64,000 nucleotides of DNA, taken from Rhynochetos jubatus (lineage: Eukaryota > Chordata > Aves > Eurypygiformes > Rhynochetidae). The notes under the pieces were generated by a model, which saw nothing but the letters and a program-made list of their open reading frames with translations, was not told the origin of the DNA and made no database searches. Numbering within the stretch: position 1 is the first letter of the stretch; each line of letters starts with the position of its first letter. Positions 46,738-59,600 of this stretch are shown here, piece after piece. The stretch lies in assembly GCA_027574665.1 (NCBI GenBank), contig CM050668.1, positions 7,402,001 through 7,466,000 on the forward strand. The letters are read 5' to 3'. Both the position numbers and the translations under genes were made by a program.

Positions 46738-46967
46738 ATCTGTGTTGCTGAACTGTTACCATTTCACTAGAAACACATAGCTCGTCTCAGTGAAAGGCAG
46801 GGTGTTAAAAGCCATAATGACAGATACCGTAGCTTTAAAGCAAAAAAACCTCCTCCCTGGCCTCTACTCAAATGGAATGCAAAAACCCTTAAACCCTGGG
46901 GCTTGCTGGAAGGTAGCAAGTGTCCCTGAAAGGGGAACTGTGGTTGCGTTTTGGTTCAAGATGTAGA

Positions 46968-47750
46968 ATGCCCCATGACCACCGCCGGAGCGGGAAAGCC
47001 CCTACGACAGCAGCTCCCGGGCTGGCTGAGGCCCGGCCAGGCTGAGGCCCGGCCTGACGCCGCCGAGGCGCTGGGCCGCTCCCTGCCGAGGACGAGGGGC
47101 CGCGCAGCGGCCCGCCCCGCCGCCGCCACCAGGGCTGGCCGGGCCTCAGCGGCAGCGCGGAGCGGGGACTCCTTTGGGATGACTCCCCGCGTACCGAGGA
47201 AGGGAGGGCGGGAGGAGGCGGCCGCGGGTGAGGCGCAGCAGTGTGCAGGGTGTCTGTGGGGGTGCGCGGCGGCGGGGGGGCGGGGAAGACGGGCGGCGGG
47301 GGGGACCGGGACGCGCTCCCGCTCCGGGCACCGGCGGTGGCGGACCGGACCGTCCGTAAGTAAGTACTGCCGCGGGCTATCGGCCCACCCTGTCGGGTCT
47401 CGCACTGCCCGGGCGTGCCGCTGCGCCCAAGGTCAGCGCCACCGTGCCCGGCCCCCGTGCCCGGCCCCCGGCCCGGCTGTCAGGCCCGGCCCGCGCTGCC
47501 GGTGGGGAGCACGGTGGAGGGAGCGGGGCTGCCCGCGGGCACGGCGGTGGCTCCGCCGACGTCGCCGCTGGGGCTCGATTGCAGCAGGCCGGGCTGGGCC
47601 GGTGCCCGCCGGGGAGCGGAGCTGCAGCGCCCGTGTGGCCCCGGGGCTGGGGAGGCCCTACAGCGGGTACCGGGCGGGGTGTCTTAGGGGAGGCTGCAGG
47701 TAAAGGCTGCACGGGTCCCTCAGCCTGGCTGAGGGCTCTGAAGGCTCTCT
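46968..47750 (+). promoter_or_regulatory. AKAP1: CpG-island promoter and exon 1, copy 4
   Basis: Short 5'-UTR form with the 13-bp B duplication. E2F-like GCGGGAAA lies at 46990-46997. Exon 1 ends at 47355. Two bases differ from copy 2 and agree with copy 3: G in CGCGGGCTAT near 47374 and G in GGGCTGGGCC near 47597. Confidence 0.8.
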
Positions 47751-50686
47751 GAGGCCTCAGCTAAAGATGGGGCTTTTGTGTGTCCATGTGCACGTTACTG
47801 CTTGTTTCCCAGCCAGGCGGGGGCAAAGTCAATTAGCACAGTCAGGAGAGAAGCAGCTGTGCTGGCCAGAGGAATGCTGGGAGCTGGAATCAAACGTGAT
47901 TCATTCCCGCTGCCAACCGTGCTGCAGCTACTTAGCAATGAAAGCGAGAGGTGACCCAGGTGTTGCAGGCTGGGCAGTAACGAGGAAGGTGCCTGGTGTT
48001 GTCCCTTGTGCTCTGGTATGGCAAGGCTTGCTGTGTTACGGAAACAGCCGCTCAAAACTGTGCTTAGCAAACTCTGTACGTCGCGGTGACTGCTGTTTGC
48101 TTGTAAGCCAGCAGGGAATATCGTCAGGAGCCAGGGAATTGAATTCTCTTGCTACTGAGGAAGTAATGCAGCCTTGCTTTCCTGGAAGAACCCGTGTTGT
48201 TTGACTTTCTTAGTTTTGTTTCTTTCTTTGCCCCTTCCTCCCCCTCCTTGAAGCAAGGCAGACCCAAGGTCCTCGCGCTGCAGGACTGGGCAACTTGATC
48301 TGTGTCTGGCCACGTTCTTTGTCACAGTCCAGGAAGTTACAGCGTGAAGCAAGGAGACAGGACGGACAGGCCTCTGGGTAGGGGCATCTTTGTCCCGAGT
48401 TACCTGCAGTAGTAGGAAACGACAAGAGCAGCTGCCCTTGAGCACAGTCCATCTGCTGTGGCTGGGTAAGGGGCTGCAGCATGGCAGTAGTTCTGGCTGT
48501 CTGTGTTTCCAGGGTGAGGTGGTGCCTTGGTCAGGCTGGCAGTTGTGCTGGTCCCTGCTGAGTGTTATCAGGGCCTCTGTGGACTTTGTCTCAGGTGAAA
48601 GGAAAGGGCTCGTTGCTGGGGAAAGTAGTAGCAGGAGACAGTAACTGTACTTTTCTGCTGTTTGCTGGAGACAGTAACTGTACGTTTCTGCTGTTTGCTT
48701 TGTGCCTGCGAATGATCTACTGAGCTCCAGCCCCGCACATGTGTGCAGAATAGCCGAGGAAGAGCACGGGGCGTGCTGGAGTGCCGCACAACTGCTCGTG
48801 AGGGAAGCATGGCCTTTTCTTGGTAGCATGGACCAGGGCTGTTGAGCCTGAGCTGAGCTTTCTCCTCTTATGGGGAGGGTCACACTGCCACGCAACCTCC
48901 TCGGTCCTTAACGAGCTTCTTGTGTAAAAGGCGAACACTCTGCAGGCAGCCACTGAGCTACTGCACCCGTCACCTGGTAATGTGAATGTACCTGTGGTTC
49001 TGGGAAAGGGTGGTACAGCTTTACTACATGTATTGTGATGTCACAGTTTAGTTCGTGATGAGGTCGTTCCCTTGCATGTACTACCCAGTGCACTGGAGGA
49101 AACATCCCATTTGAGGTACTAGTACTGAACATCATCAGCTGCCTAGAAAGCCTTGGCTTTAACATAGGCATTCCACAAGGGCTGAAATGGGACAACAGGA
49201 ATTCCCCTTGCCATGCAGGGTGTGAGATGCAGGTACTCAGAGTTCAGATCCACCCCGGTAAGTTCCTGCAGATTCTCTTGGGAGTTAACTGTGACAGGAG
49301 TTGGGGGGCTGCAGCCAAGGCTGTTCAGAGCCAGCAGCAGTTGCTTGCTGCACTGAGACTCTTGTGTTCATTTTGAAAACATTGCAGCTGGACTGCAGGG
49401 GTATTTGAGAGCAAGTACGCTTTTGCAGTAGTAGAGTTATCTGAAGAGCACAGTGCTTTAAAAGCAACACACCCCACTTATGTACGGCTCTCACCTTCCG
49501 TGTGCACTTAACCAATGTGGAAAAGTTATTTAAGGCATTTTGCTTTAATTTCTGCTCAGTGAAAATGTAAACAGTAAGAGCTTTGCAGGAAGGCTGTTTT
49601 GGGGATATGGGTAACTGTTTAGCTTTGTGTCCCGGCTGTAGGCTTTTCGTAAGGAGGGGGAAAAGCACGTCAGCCCTGCCTCGTACAACTCAGGGGAAGC
49701 TTGTAAATGGGATGTGAGTCTTGGTGTCCAGTCAGGGAAGGGTTCGCACACTTCCCAGAGCAAAAAAAGACAGCTTTCAACTCTTGAAAGTCAGAGGAGT
49801 AGTAGCCATCAACATTGTAAATCCAGATGTAGAACAAACTTTGGAGTCTAAGTTCCTAAGTAGCAGTGTCTCTCTCCAGGCTGCTTTTGTTAGATACTGC
49901 TATTCTAAGGGTGTTACAGCATATTTGCTCCCTTCACTACTGTGAAATCTTGGAGAGGATCTTCTGGTTACTGGGGGACACTTGCTTCATCCATCAGGCT
50001 ATAGGTACTCTTTGTTTAGGAGTTCCTAGGCTGTGGGTGTGAAAGTAAATGGAGAAGCTGCGTGTTGCTGGGTATCTCCTACCTCACCGCAGACCTCAGT
50101 CGTGTGCCTGCACGCCAGCCTCTTGCAGTGCTGTGAGGACTTTGCAAAGCACTTTTACCTTCAGCGGGCTGTTTGTGGTTTAGGGGAGTGTGTGTTGTCA
50201 ACCTGTGAAACGCTGGGGGCTGTGATGCTGTGTTTCACGCAGAGAGCTGGGGAGACCTGCAGCGTATCAAGCCCCTGTCTCCACACGCTTGTGGTAGAGG
50301 TGTGTTGTGAACCCAGCCTGGTGCTGGAGAACCACGCGGTGCTGGATGCCGTCCTTGTGGGTAGTACTGAGCTGCAAAGGCGAGACAGGAGGGAGAAGGT
50401 GAAACTGTTTTAAGTGTGAAAGTGAGGTGAAGTTGAGGAGTAGCATGGTGGGAAATGTCCAGATATCCCTAGTCAGAGGTCAGGCTAAGTCACAGGTAAG
50501 GTTCTGTGCTCTGCTGGTAGAGCAGACACGTGAATTTAGAGAGTCTGGAAAACAAGCCTGTTCATGCTAATAGAAATAACTTGAGGCATTTATGAAACTT
50601 TAGCCTTCCTGTTACCTTCCCTGTGACTATTTTAATGTTGTTTCTGTTTCTCCTTCTAGATAATAACTTAGCTGAGGCTCTGTAAA

Positions 50687-53600
50687 ATGGCGTTACACTT
50701 GCCCAGAGTCATCCGTTATGCCATACCTGGAGTGCTGGCATTACTTGGCTGGTGGGTCTATTCCCATAGAAAAAAGCGTGCAAGCTGTCACGACGAACAA
50801 GAAACAGCCATTGAAGAAGTGCCAGAGGATGGTGCATCACCCGAACCGGAAGCATGCGTTTCTCGAAGACAGCTTTTCTCATCGGGAGAGGAATGCTCAG
50901 AGAACGAAACCTCGACCCCCCTGCTGTCAGCAGGGTTGCTGCCGCCCCATCTTTGTCAAGCTCAGGAGAGGCTAGATCTCTCGGAGGACCTTGCAGACCT
51001 ATCAGTGATGACAGTTCCATACAGCGCCCTTGAGGACGACAGTGGAAAACTAGACTCAATAGGATCTGCAGAGGAAAGCAGTGTCCCTGCTAGTGTCTCT
51101 CTCCCTCTGATCTCAAAGACCGCAGAGTGTCACAGCAGCACTGCCGTGAGCCTTGGGCAGGGTTCAAGCTGTGCTGCAAAGCAAGAGCAGTGGCCGTCAG
51201 CGACACTGCCGCACGAGTCTTTGGGAATCACGGAGATCAGCAGTGCAGAGCAGTCAGACGGTTCTTCATTTAAGCTCCCCAAAGAAAGCCAGATGGCAGA
51301 AGTTGTGCTGCCGAATACCGGCTCTGTGACAGCTCTTTGCTTGGGATTGGAGAAGGAAGCCGATGCCCCACAAGCCTTTCTCAGTAATGAAGCAGAAGTT
51401 GTATCAAGTCACAAGGATTCTGCAGTGAACGCGCTACCGGATAGTTTGGAGCCTGGCTGCTTGGAGCAGTCCAGGGAAGAAGTGACGTTTGACTCAACTG
51501 CCAGTACTGTACCTGTGTGTCAGGAGGACTCACAGCCAAAAGGAGATGAATCGGAAGGAGAGCAGATTGCAGGAGTGAGTTTGGACAAGGAAGAAATTGA
51601 GAAAATCGAGCAGGTGGCAAAGCAGGCAGTTTCCGAGGTCATTTTGGCAGCAACTGAGGAAGTGCTGTCTGGTCCTGCGAGTGATGTTTCCACTCAGAGC
51701 TGCCAGGCCGCTGCCAGCCGAGCTGAGAGACCTCGGGAGGTGGCAGGTGTTGTTTCCTCTGGTCAGGTGCTTGCGGAGAAAGCTACGGCAGCCGATGAGA
51801 ACACTTCTGTGAGGAGTGGGGCTGTGGTACTGGCATCCCCACGGACAGAGGAACGGGATCAGAGTGTGACAGATCCCAGCCGTTTAATACATGACCGTTT
51901 ATCCAGCCCTGTTCAGGGAAATCCGAAAGACTGTCAGAAAAGGAAGAGTGTGTGCAGCAAGTCCCAAGGAGTTGATCGTACCCCCGTGGAAAACCATGGA
52001 GGGTCACTGGAAAAGTTGCCTTGGGTTATGGAGGACTCTGGGTGCAGCACATCCGCATCGGAAGGTGGAGCAAGTGTGGAGGACCCATTGCAGAACACGA
52101 TGCTGTCTGACGCATCGGGCCAGCATTCGGACTCACTGAGCCTGTCTACAAGCCGAGACACGTCTGCTGAAGATTGCTCAGTACCAAGTGGAAAACCTAC
52201 CCTAAAGCTGCCGGACAACAGCCAAGTGCCGTACAGTAATGGGATACTGAGAGAGGATGGTCCGCACTTGCCTCATGAGTGTAGCAGGGCAGAAGGGGTG
52301 GATGGAGGTAACTTAAAAGGTAAGGGATTTGAAAATCTTCCTGTAAAAATGTGGGGAACAAGCTTTTTATGTGCTGTAACCCTCCTGCTTCAGAACATGT
52401 TCAGATGAATCCTCTTTGTGTTTCACTTCCCCAGCGGGTGAATATTTAGCCCGCATGCGCAGGTGGGCATGGATTTTCTCTTAGCATTCCCATCCCTGTA
52501 GGGTCCAGGGTTAGCCGGGTGATCTTCAGAGTATACTGCAAAGGCGTGAGCAGGCTGGTCCCCTTTCAACACAAAGCTTGTTGTCCAAAGCCAAGCATCT
52601 GCTTGAGTAGCCCAGTGAAACGGATGTAGGCCAGACCTTGCTGGTTTGAGACCTGCTAATACGAAGGGCTGCTGCTTTGGCCCAGGCAGCCTCTGGGAAG
52701 CACTGGGTTCTTACCTGTGTTTATGGGCCGCTGCTGAACGGAAGCGGTAAGGCAGGTTTCTGAGGTGCTGCTGGATGAAGCAGGGAAGTGCTCTGATGAA
52801 TTGTGATAAAATTGTGTTTTCCATGAGGAAAACACAAAATACCTTGCTGCAGCAGAGGCTCGGTGTTGGTGTTAGCACAGTTCTCATGCAGCTGGTAGCT
52901 GTGACTTGGTGTCTTGTCTCTGCTGCTGTGTAAGGTGTCACCGTGTGTGAAGGACTCCTGCTGGACTCAGGCCTCCTTCTGTTGCATGCCCAGCGGTGGG
53001 CAGGTTTTTCTGCAGGAATAAAAGGAGCCTTTCAGTAGGCTGTGTGTGATGGGACTCTACCCTTTCTGAAATACTGGAGAAACTGATACAGGGACATCCC
53101 AACTGAATGCGTAGGAAGAGCTGCATGTTTCTCTAGGAAGCGATGTATTTTCGTGGTCTTGTGACTGGCAGCTGGCCTGGGTGAGTTGTGAGTGGTCTGA
53201 ATGCTGACACATGGACATGTCTTGTAGGTTTGGATGTAACTCGCATGGATTTCATGGACAGTGGCTGTGCCATGAGGAAGACAGTGGCTCGCCGGAACTC
53301 TAAGCTAGAAGACAAATCCGGCAAGTTCGACCTCGTTATCTGGGAAATAGAGGTCCCAAAGGTAAGCTGTCTCTGTCTTCATAGCGAGCTTTCTCTTGAG
53401 CTGAGAGATTGTGTTTTTTAGGACTGCGCTCATACCTCCTTCCCCCCTTTGAAGATGCAAAATCACCTGTGGCTGTCCTGCACGACATTGCTCTTGCAGT
53501 TCTGCTTCTGAGCAGACGCGAATACTGACGGCCAGAAACGTGAGACAGCAGCTCCCAGCAGGATGAGCGTGCTGCCTTGAGTGCTTGGGGGCTGTGATCC

Positions 53601-56600
53601 CAGTGAAGAAATGTAACGTGTGTTTTCATGGATCAGTAAAACACAGGCTAAGAGAAGTTCTACAGCAAAAAAAAAACCCCTTTCAGTGGTTAGCGAAGTC
53701 AGGCTGTCAGTTCTCTTAAAGTAGCTAACTTGGCATTGTCTAGGATTATCCGTACTGACTTGGGCCCAACACTTCTGCTCCGGTCTCTGGTCTCTGACAG
53801 CAAGTGGTGGCAGGTGCCTACGGAAGAGTGGAAGCGAGAGGGCTTGCACAGACATCGCAGCTTCATCGCCCTGCGCAGGACATCCCAGCTGTCCAGGGAC
53901 TCTAGTCGAATGGGCATGATAGCCTGGCTTACTCTCCAATGAATTTGTCTACTCCCTTTCTAATTAGCTTATTTTAAAATTGCTGGGACTTAGTATTTCA
54001 AATCGGAATGAAAATTGCATGTAGCCTGCTGGGGAAAACAAAACAGGTGGAAGACTGGGAGAGGACTCGACCCGACTGTAGGAAGACAGCAGCGTTTATC
54101 AGGCCTGTTTTTGTCCCATCGTGCCTTTGTGTCATTTGACAAGGGATGAAGATGGATCTGTCAAAATGAGCTCTACTTTCTGATCTGTATCTCCCGTGAC
54201 TTAGCGCAGACCAGCTGAACGCTGCACTAGTTCATCATTGCCTTGTATTTATCCTGCCTGGCCCTACGCTACAGGAAATGGGAACGTAGGTGAAATAAGC
54301 CACAGAGAACACGTTTGATCTACATTTCTCTTCCTGACTGTTGCTTTCTTATCCCTTTCCTAAAGGACTTAGTTGGCCAATTGATTGGCAAACGAGGAAG
54401 ATTCATGAACTTCTTGAGGCAATCCTCTGGTGCCAAGATTTATGTCTCGACACTACCTTATTTCCATGACTCCCAAGTCTGTCACATCGAAGGTAAGTGC
54501 AATGTCTCTTTATTCGTGGTCTAATATGTAGCCTGGGGACCTCAGTTAGGTAGGCAAGGAATTCTGACAGATTTAGTGGCGTCATGAGTCCAGTGCTTTA
54601 CAAAACATTTCCACTCAGTGCTGTTACAGTAGAGGTATATGCCAAGTCGCCTGTGCCTTGGCATGTGCGCCTTCTGTTCTAGAGGTAGGGATGCATTTTA
54701 ACGTCTTCAAGCTGCTGTAGTTTAACAAGCACCTCTTGCAGGATCGCTGCAGGCTTGAAGGAGGAGCTATGGGATGTGTATTAGCAAATATGGTTTTGAG
54801 TGTGAAGAATACGAGATTAATTGTGGCTGGAAAATACCTGCCAGTGACTTGGGTTCATACTGGAGGCTGAAGCTGTTGAAACTGGGGCCTGGCGGTCAGA
54901 GTTGCTCACGTTGGCCTGATATGGCCAATCTATTAATACTTCAGTTATTGGCGTAGCACAGAAGGCTTCTGGTAGCTATATTGCTTCACATGGTGGGGCT
55001 GTCCTCAGCATACCTATGCTACAGACTTTCTGTGGGATTTTTGTCTTCCAGGCTCTGCGCATCAAGTAGAAACAGTACTGAGCCTGATTGGGAAGAAATT
55101 TAAGGAGCTGTGTCTCACCAACATCTACGGCCTACCTCCACCAACACTACTGACGCTCCATTCCATCCTTATGACCGCCTGGGTAAGTCCCAGCTTGCCG
55201 GCTGTGCTGATGTCAGGGCGGAAGGCCACGGTTGGTCACTGCCATCATAGTATGCTGTGTCCATGTGGCTGGTTCACCGATGCCCTCAGAAAGAGTTTGG
55301 CTTTGTGTGGCTATCTGTTGTCCAGCTTGTGTAATTCTTACAGATGAGATTTATCTGGTGGTTTCTGACACCTCGATAACCCTTGTCCCTTTGCTGCCAC
55401 ATGGGTGTCTATCCCCTACCTCCACTGAGACGGTAGACCGACGGACCTTGCCAGCACGCTGACCCTCAAACATTGAGGTGCTGCCCCCAGGCTTCTCTCT
55501 AGCAAGCCTGGTTTTACCCCTTTCTCCCTTCAAATCTAGTTTAAAACCATTTCAGTGAGCCCTGCTCACTCCTGCACAAAGATCCTTTTCTCCCTTTGAG
55601 ACAGGGGACACCAGGCTTGGAGGCAGGTGTTGATCCGCTGTCTGCTCTTGTTCCTTTCCTCGTCCTTCCCTGCCAGTGGAAGGATAGAGGAGAACACTGC
55701 CCGTGCTCCTGATCCTTTAGCAGTCATCCCAAAGCCCTGAAGTCTCTCGATTGCCCTTGGACTGTGGCAGAATGTTGCACCAAACTGGGCACGCATCTGG
55801 CCCGGTAGGCTTTAACCTACAGGCTCAATGTTTGCCTAAGGAAGTAACACTTCAGTCTCCAGCCGAGTTGGTTGTCTGCTCCCTCCGCTTAAAGGCGTGT
55901 TGTGGTTTAATCTCGGCTAGCAACAGGCCTCTCCACTCCAATGGAGGGACAGAATTGGAGGAAAAAGGCAAAGAGGCTCATAAAATTGAGATAAGAGCGA
56001 TTTGCTAATTGAATATAAGTGAATTACATATATATGAGAATATATAAAAATACTACTACTAATAAGTAATTAAAATAATAGAAAATAAACATGTGATACA
56101 ATTGCTCACCACCCGCCGGGTAGTGACATAGCTCACACACAGCCAGGTCCTGGTAAGTGAAGAGTCAGAGCCAGCGAGCCCGAGAGCCAGAGCCTGAGAG
56201 CAATCACAGCAGAGTCCAAGCGAGCCCCACGAGCGACAGCAGGATGAGAAAGGGCTGGCTGACCCACCAGCTCATGAACATGCAAGCAAAGGAATTAGCA
56301 AAGCAGCTAACGAAGGAGTTCAGGAGCTGACAGAAGAGTTGGCAAAGGAGCAAAAAGAGTTCCCGAATGAGTTGCGGCCCCTGAGCCCACTCCCCGCTTC
56401 TGTACCGAGCCTGATGTGCTATGGAATGAAATCCTCCTCTGGTCAGTGTGGGTCAGCTGTCTGAACTGTGTGTGTCCCCACACTGCCTCTAGTGAGAAAG
56501 TTGGAAATGCAGCTGGGAAAGGCCTTGAATTTGGTGCAAGCACTCCCCAGCACCAGCTGAAAAGACACCTTATCAGTAGTTTTCTCAGGGTAAATCCAGA

Positions 56601-59600
56601 AACCCAGCTTCATAGCAGCCACTGTGAAGAGTTAACTCTTTGCTGACTAAAACCAGCACAGGGCTCTTTGCTGTGAGGTGGAAATGCCACTGATCCGTTG
56701 CCATTACTGGCATTGTCCCTAAATCCTGAAGCTGGTCTTCTCAAAATGTTTCAATTCCTTATGGTATTTAATTGCACTAAAAGGAGGTTTTCATGTCAGC
56801 GTTTCCCAGAAGAGTTTTCATGCTGCTTTTGCTATATGACACCTAGAAACACTGGACCTTTAGAATCTATAAAGTAACACTGCATGGAACTGTCTCCTTG
56901 GATGTGAAGACAGGCTTTGTTCTGGAGAACTGAATTTATGCTGGGAAATCCAAACCATGTTGGTTGTATTCCAAGCACAGTAGTGCTCGGAAGCTGCCCA
57001 ACCCAATGGCTCCAGCGGCCAGGGTGCAGATGACTTGGAAAATGAGGCCTCTGTGACAAATCTTGGCCAATCCCTGCAAAGATTACCTTGATGTTTAAAA
57101 ACCCGTGGGCAGGGAATCCTTGCGAGGTGCGCTGTGTGGAGAGCGCAGCATGACTTGAGCTGCATCGTTTCTGACTCTGCTCGCTGATCTCTTGGGTAAA
57201 TAAGGAGTTGCTGGTGGAACACGGGGTTGCTGGGAACGAAGCTTGTGTTGCGATGAACTCCGAGAGTTTCCTTTCTCCATGTGGCAGCTGTTGCTCCCGG
57301 ATGGAGTCACCGTAGAGGTGGTTGTGGCGCACCAAGTCGACGCGGGACACATGTTTCTGCATCAGCACACCCACCCCACTTTCCATGTCCTGCGTAGCCT
57401 GGACCAGCAGATGTATGCCTGCTATTCTCATCCCGCGGTTCCGACCCTGCCGACTCCAGTAGAAGGCAAGTAACCTGGTTGCTCACAAATTGTTCCGCTG
57501 AGGAACTTCTAGGGTCACGCGAAAGCACGATGCCCCTGAGTTAGGCTTGGGAAGTTTCCCCGTAGATGGGAATGTGATAGTTCGCTTGTCATTTCATCTC
57601 TCTTTAAGCTGACGCCAGAGTACAGACGTTGCTCTCCTCTTCCTTACCTCACACGTCCCTGGAGTACCTCCCCAGCCACCTAGTTCCATGTTGAAGTTCA
57701 GGATAAAATAGTCTGTCTCAGGTTATTTCTCATCAACTTGGCATCTGGTGTGCTTTTGCTGACAGTGTGGAGCTACTCCCAAATCTTCATAGTGTCACTC
57801 TCAGCACACGGTGTAAAGCGGCGGGTACACCCCGTGGAAAGGGGTTATTAGTGCTGAGCTTCCTTTTTGGAAGCAGATACCTCGCTGTTAATGACCCGAG
57901 GCTGGAAGGGAGCTGGATACTTGGGTAGAGCAGGACGGTAGTGACTGACAGACTGGAGAGTAAACTCCCCTCTCTGTGTCCCAGCTGCAGGCTTGGTGTG
58001 GTGGGGGTGTGGGTGGTGTTGAAAGGAGATGGGAGCAGCATAGGAAATGCTGTTGATTCTCCGTAGATGGCTGGGCAGCGGTAGTGATGTCTGAAGTTCT
58101 GATTCCTGGAAACCCACTCACGCCGAGCCTTTCTTCTCTGCACTCCTGTGTTTTGCAGTCGGTATTATCTGCGCAGCTCCAGGCCTGGATGGGGCATGGT
58201 TACGGGCTCAAGTCATTAGCTACTTTGAAGAGACGGATGAAGTGGAGCTCAGATACGTGGACTACGGAGGATACGACAAAGTGAAGATTGACACGCTCAG
58301 ACAAATCAGGTCTTTAGCTGCTCTTCCGTGGCCTGAGGCCGTGTCTGGGTTGAACCTTCATCGGAGGCATCCGTATCGTTTGAATTGCTCATAGGTTTTT
58401 CCACAGCTGAAGCGGGAAGTGGCAGAAAGGTTTGTCTGGGCAGCGGGCGTGGGTTCCTTGGGAGCGGAGCACAGTAAGCTCTTGCGAGGCTTTTTGAAGG
58501 GGAGTGGAGAGGAAATTGCAGCTTCTGCCACTTCAGCGTGGAAGCTGAGCAAAAGGATGCCGACAGGAGGCCCCGAAGTGTAGTTCATTGATGAGCTAGG
58601 AATAAGATTCGCATTCCCTACGCCCCAGCCCCGTTGGCTGGGAGAGCTGTATTGGATGAGGGGTTTCTTCCACGAGCCCATTAAATACGCGATTGTGCCC
58701 CAGAGGTGGGGGGAAAAAAGCAGTACAGCCACCCTTATGGGGGTGGGTTTTACGGGGAGCCCGGTCCAACCTGACACGCGAATCAGACAATTCACTGCTG
58801 TTGCTTACACTGTCATCAGTTTTAAACTGAATTCCTGCTAGAGCAACTGATGAATCAACGTCACCTTCAAGAATACAGGAGTAACTGAAAGCCAGGTTCT
58901 TAATCTGATTGATTCTCTTTTCTTTAAGGTCTGATTTTTTATCACTACCTTTCCAAGGAGCGGAAGTTTTACTAGACAACGTGGTGCCACTTCCAGGTAA
59001 TGGGGCTTTCGAGGTGTGCTGTTGGCACTCCTCTGGCAGGTTGCAGAGCATGCCAGCTGTGTATAAGCAATGATTCTGTCTAAACCTTCCCCCTCCTTTT
59101 GCAAGTGCAGCCTCTGGGGTGACTAGAGCAAGAATTAGAAAGAACTGTATGTGATTCTTTGACATGTGCTGGCGTGGCATAACCGCTCAGACTGCAGGGG
59201 AAAGAGCGGAAATGTCTAGACTTTCTCGCACGGAGGAGAGAATGAATTATTCTCCTAGGCACAAGTTGGCAGGACTGGCAGGTTATAGATGAAGTAGCTG
59301 TCCCTACTCTGCCACCTTCCGTGCTCTTTCTGCCACCCAGAGTAAATGCAAACCTAGTTTTTGGTCTCCTACACAATTACCTGGCGCTTTCCAAGTGATG
59401 TGTGTAGTGCTGTGTTCAAAACGCTGCCCTCCAAGCACTGGAAGAATGTCGGTCACTGCCTAGAAGTGCTTTCTGGTTTGCTTTTTTCTTTCTAGTGGCG
59501 CTGGAGATGTGTGCTGTACTGGTGTCAAAAGCTGCCCTTCTGGGTGCGGCAGGGAGGGGTGGCTGTAGGAGCCAGGGGTCAGGCCAGGTTTCCCCACAGG

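Larger units (their letters stand above)
30842..46950 (+). repeat. Tandem unit copy 3 (type A, 16,109 bp)
   Basis: Complete type A unit, with the long intron 2, the long LTR, no 13-bp duplication and the 82-bp 5'-UTR segment at 31114-31195. With copy 4 it makes one full A-B dimer of 31,100 bp. Confidence 0.95.
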
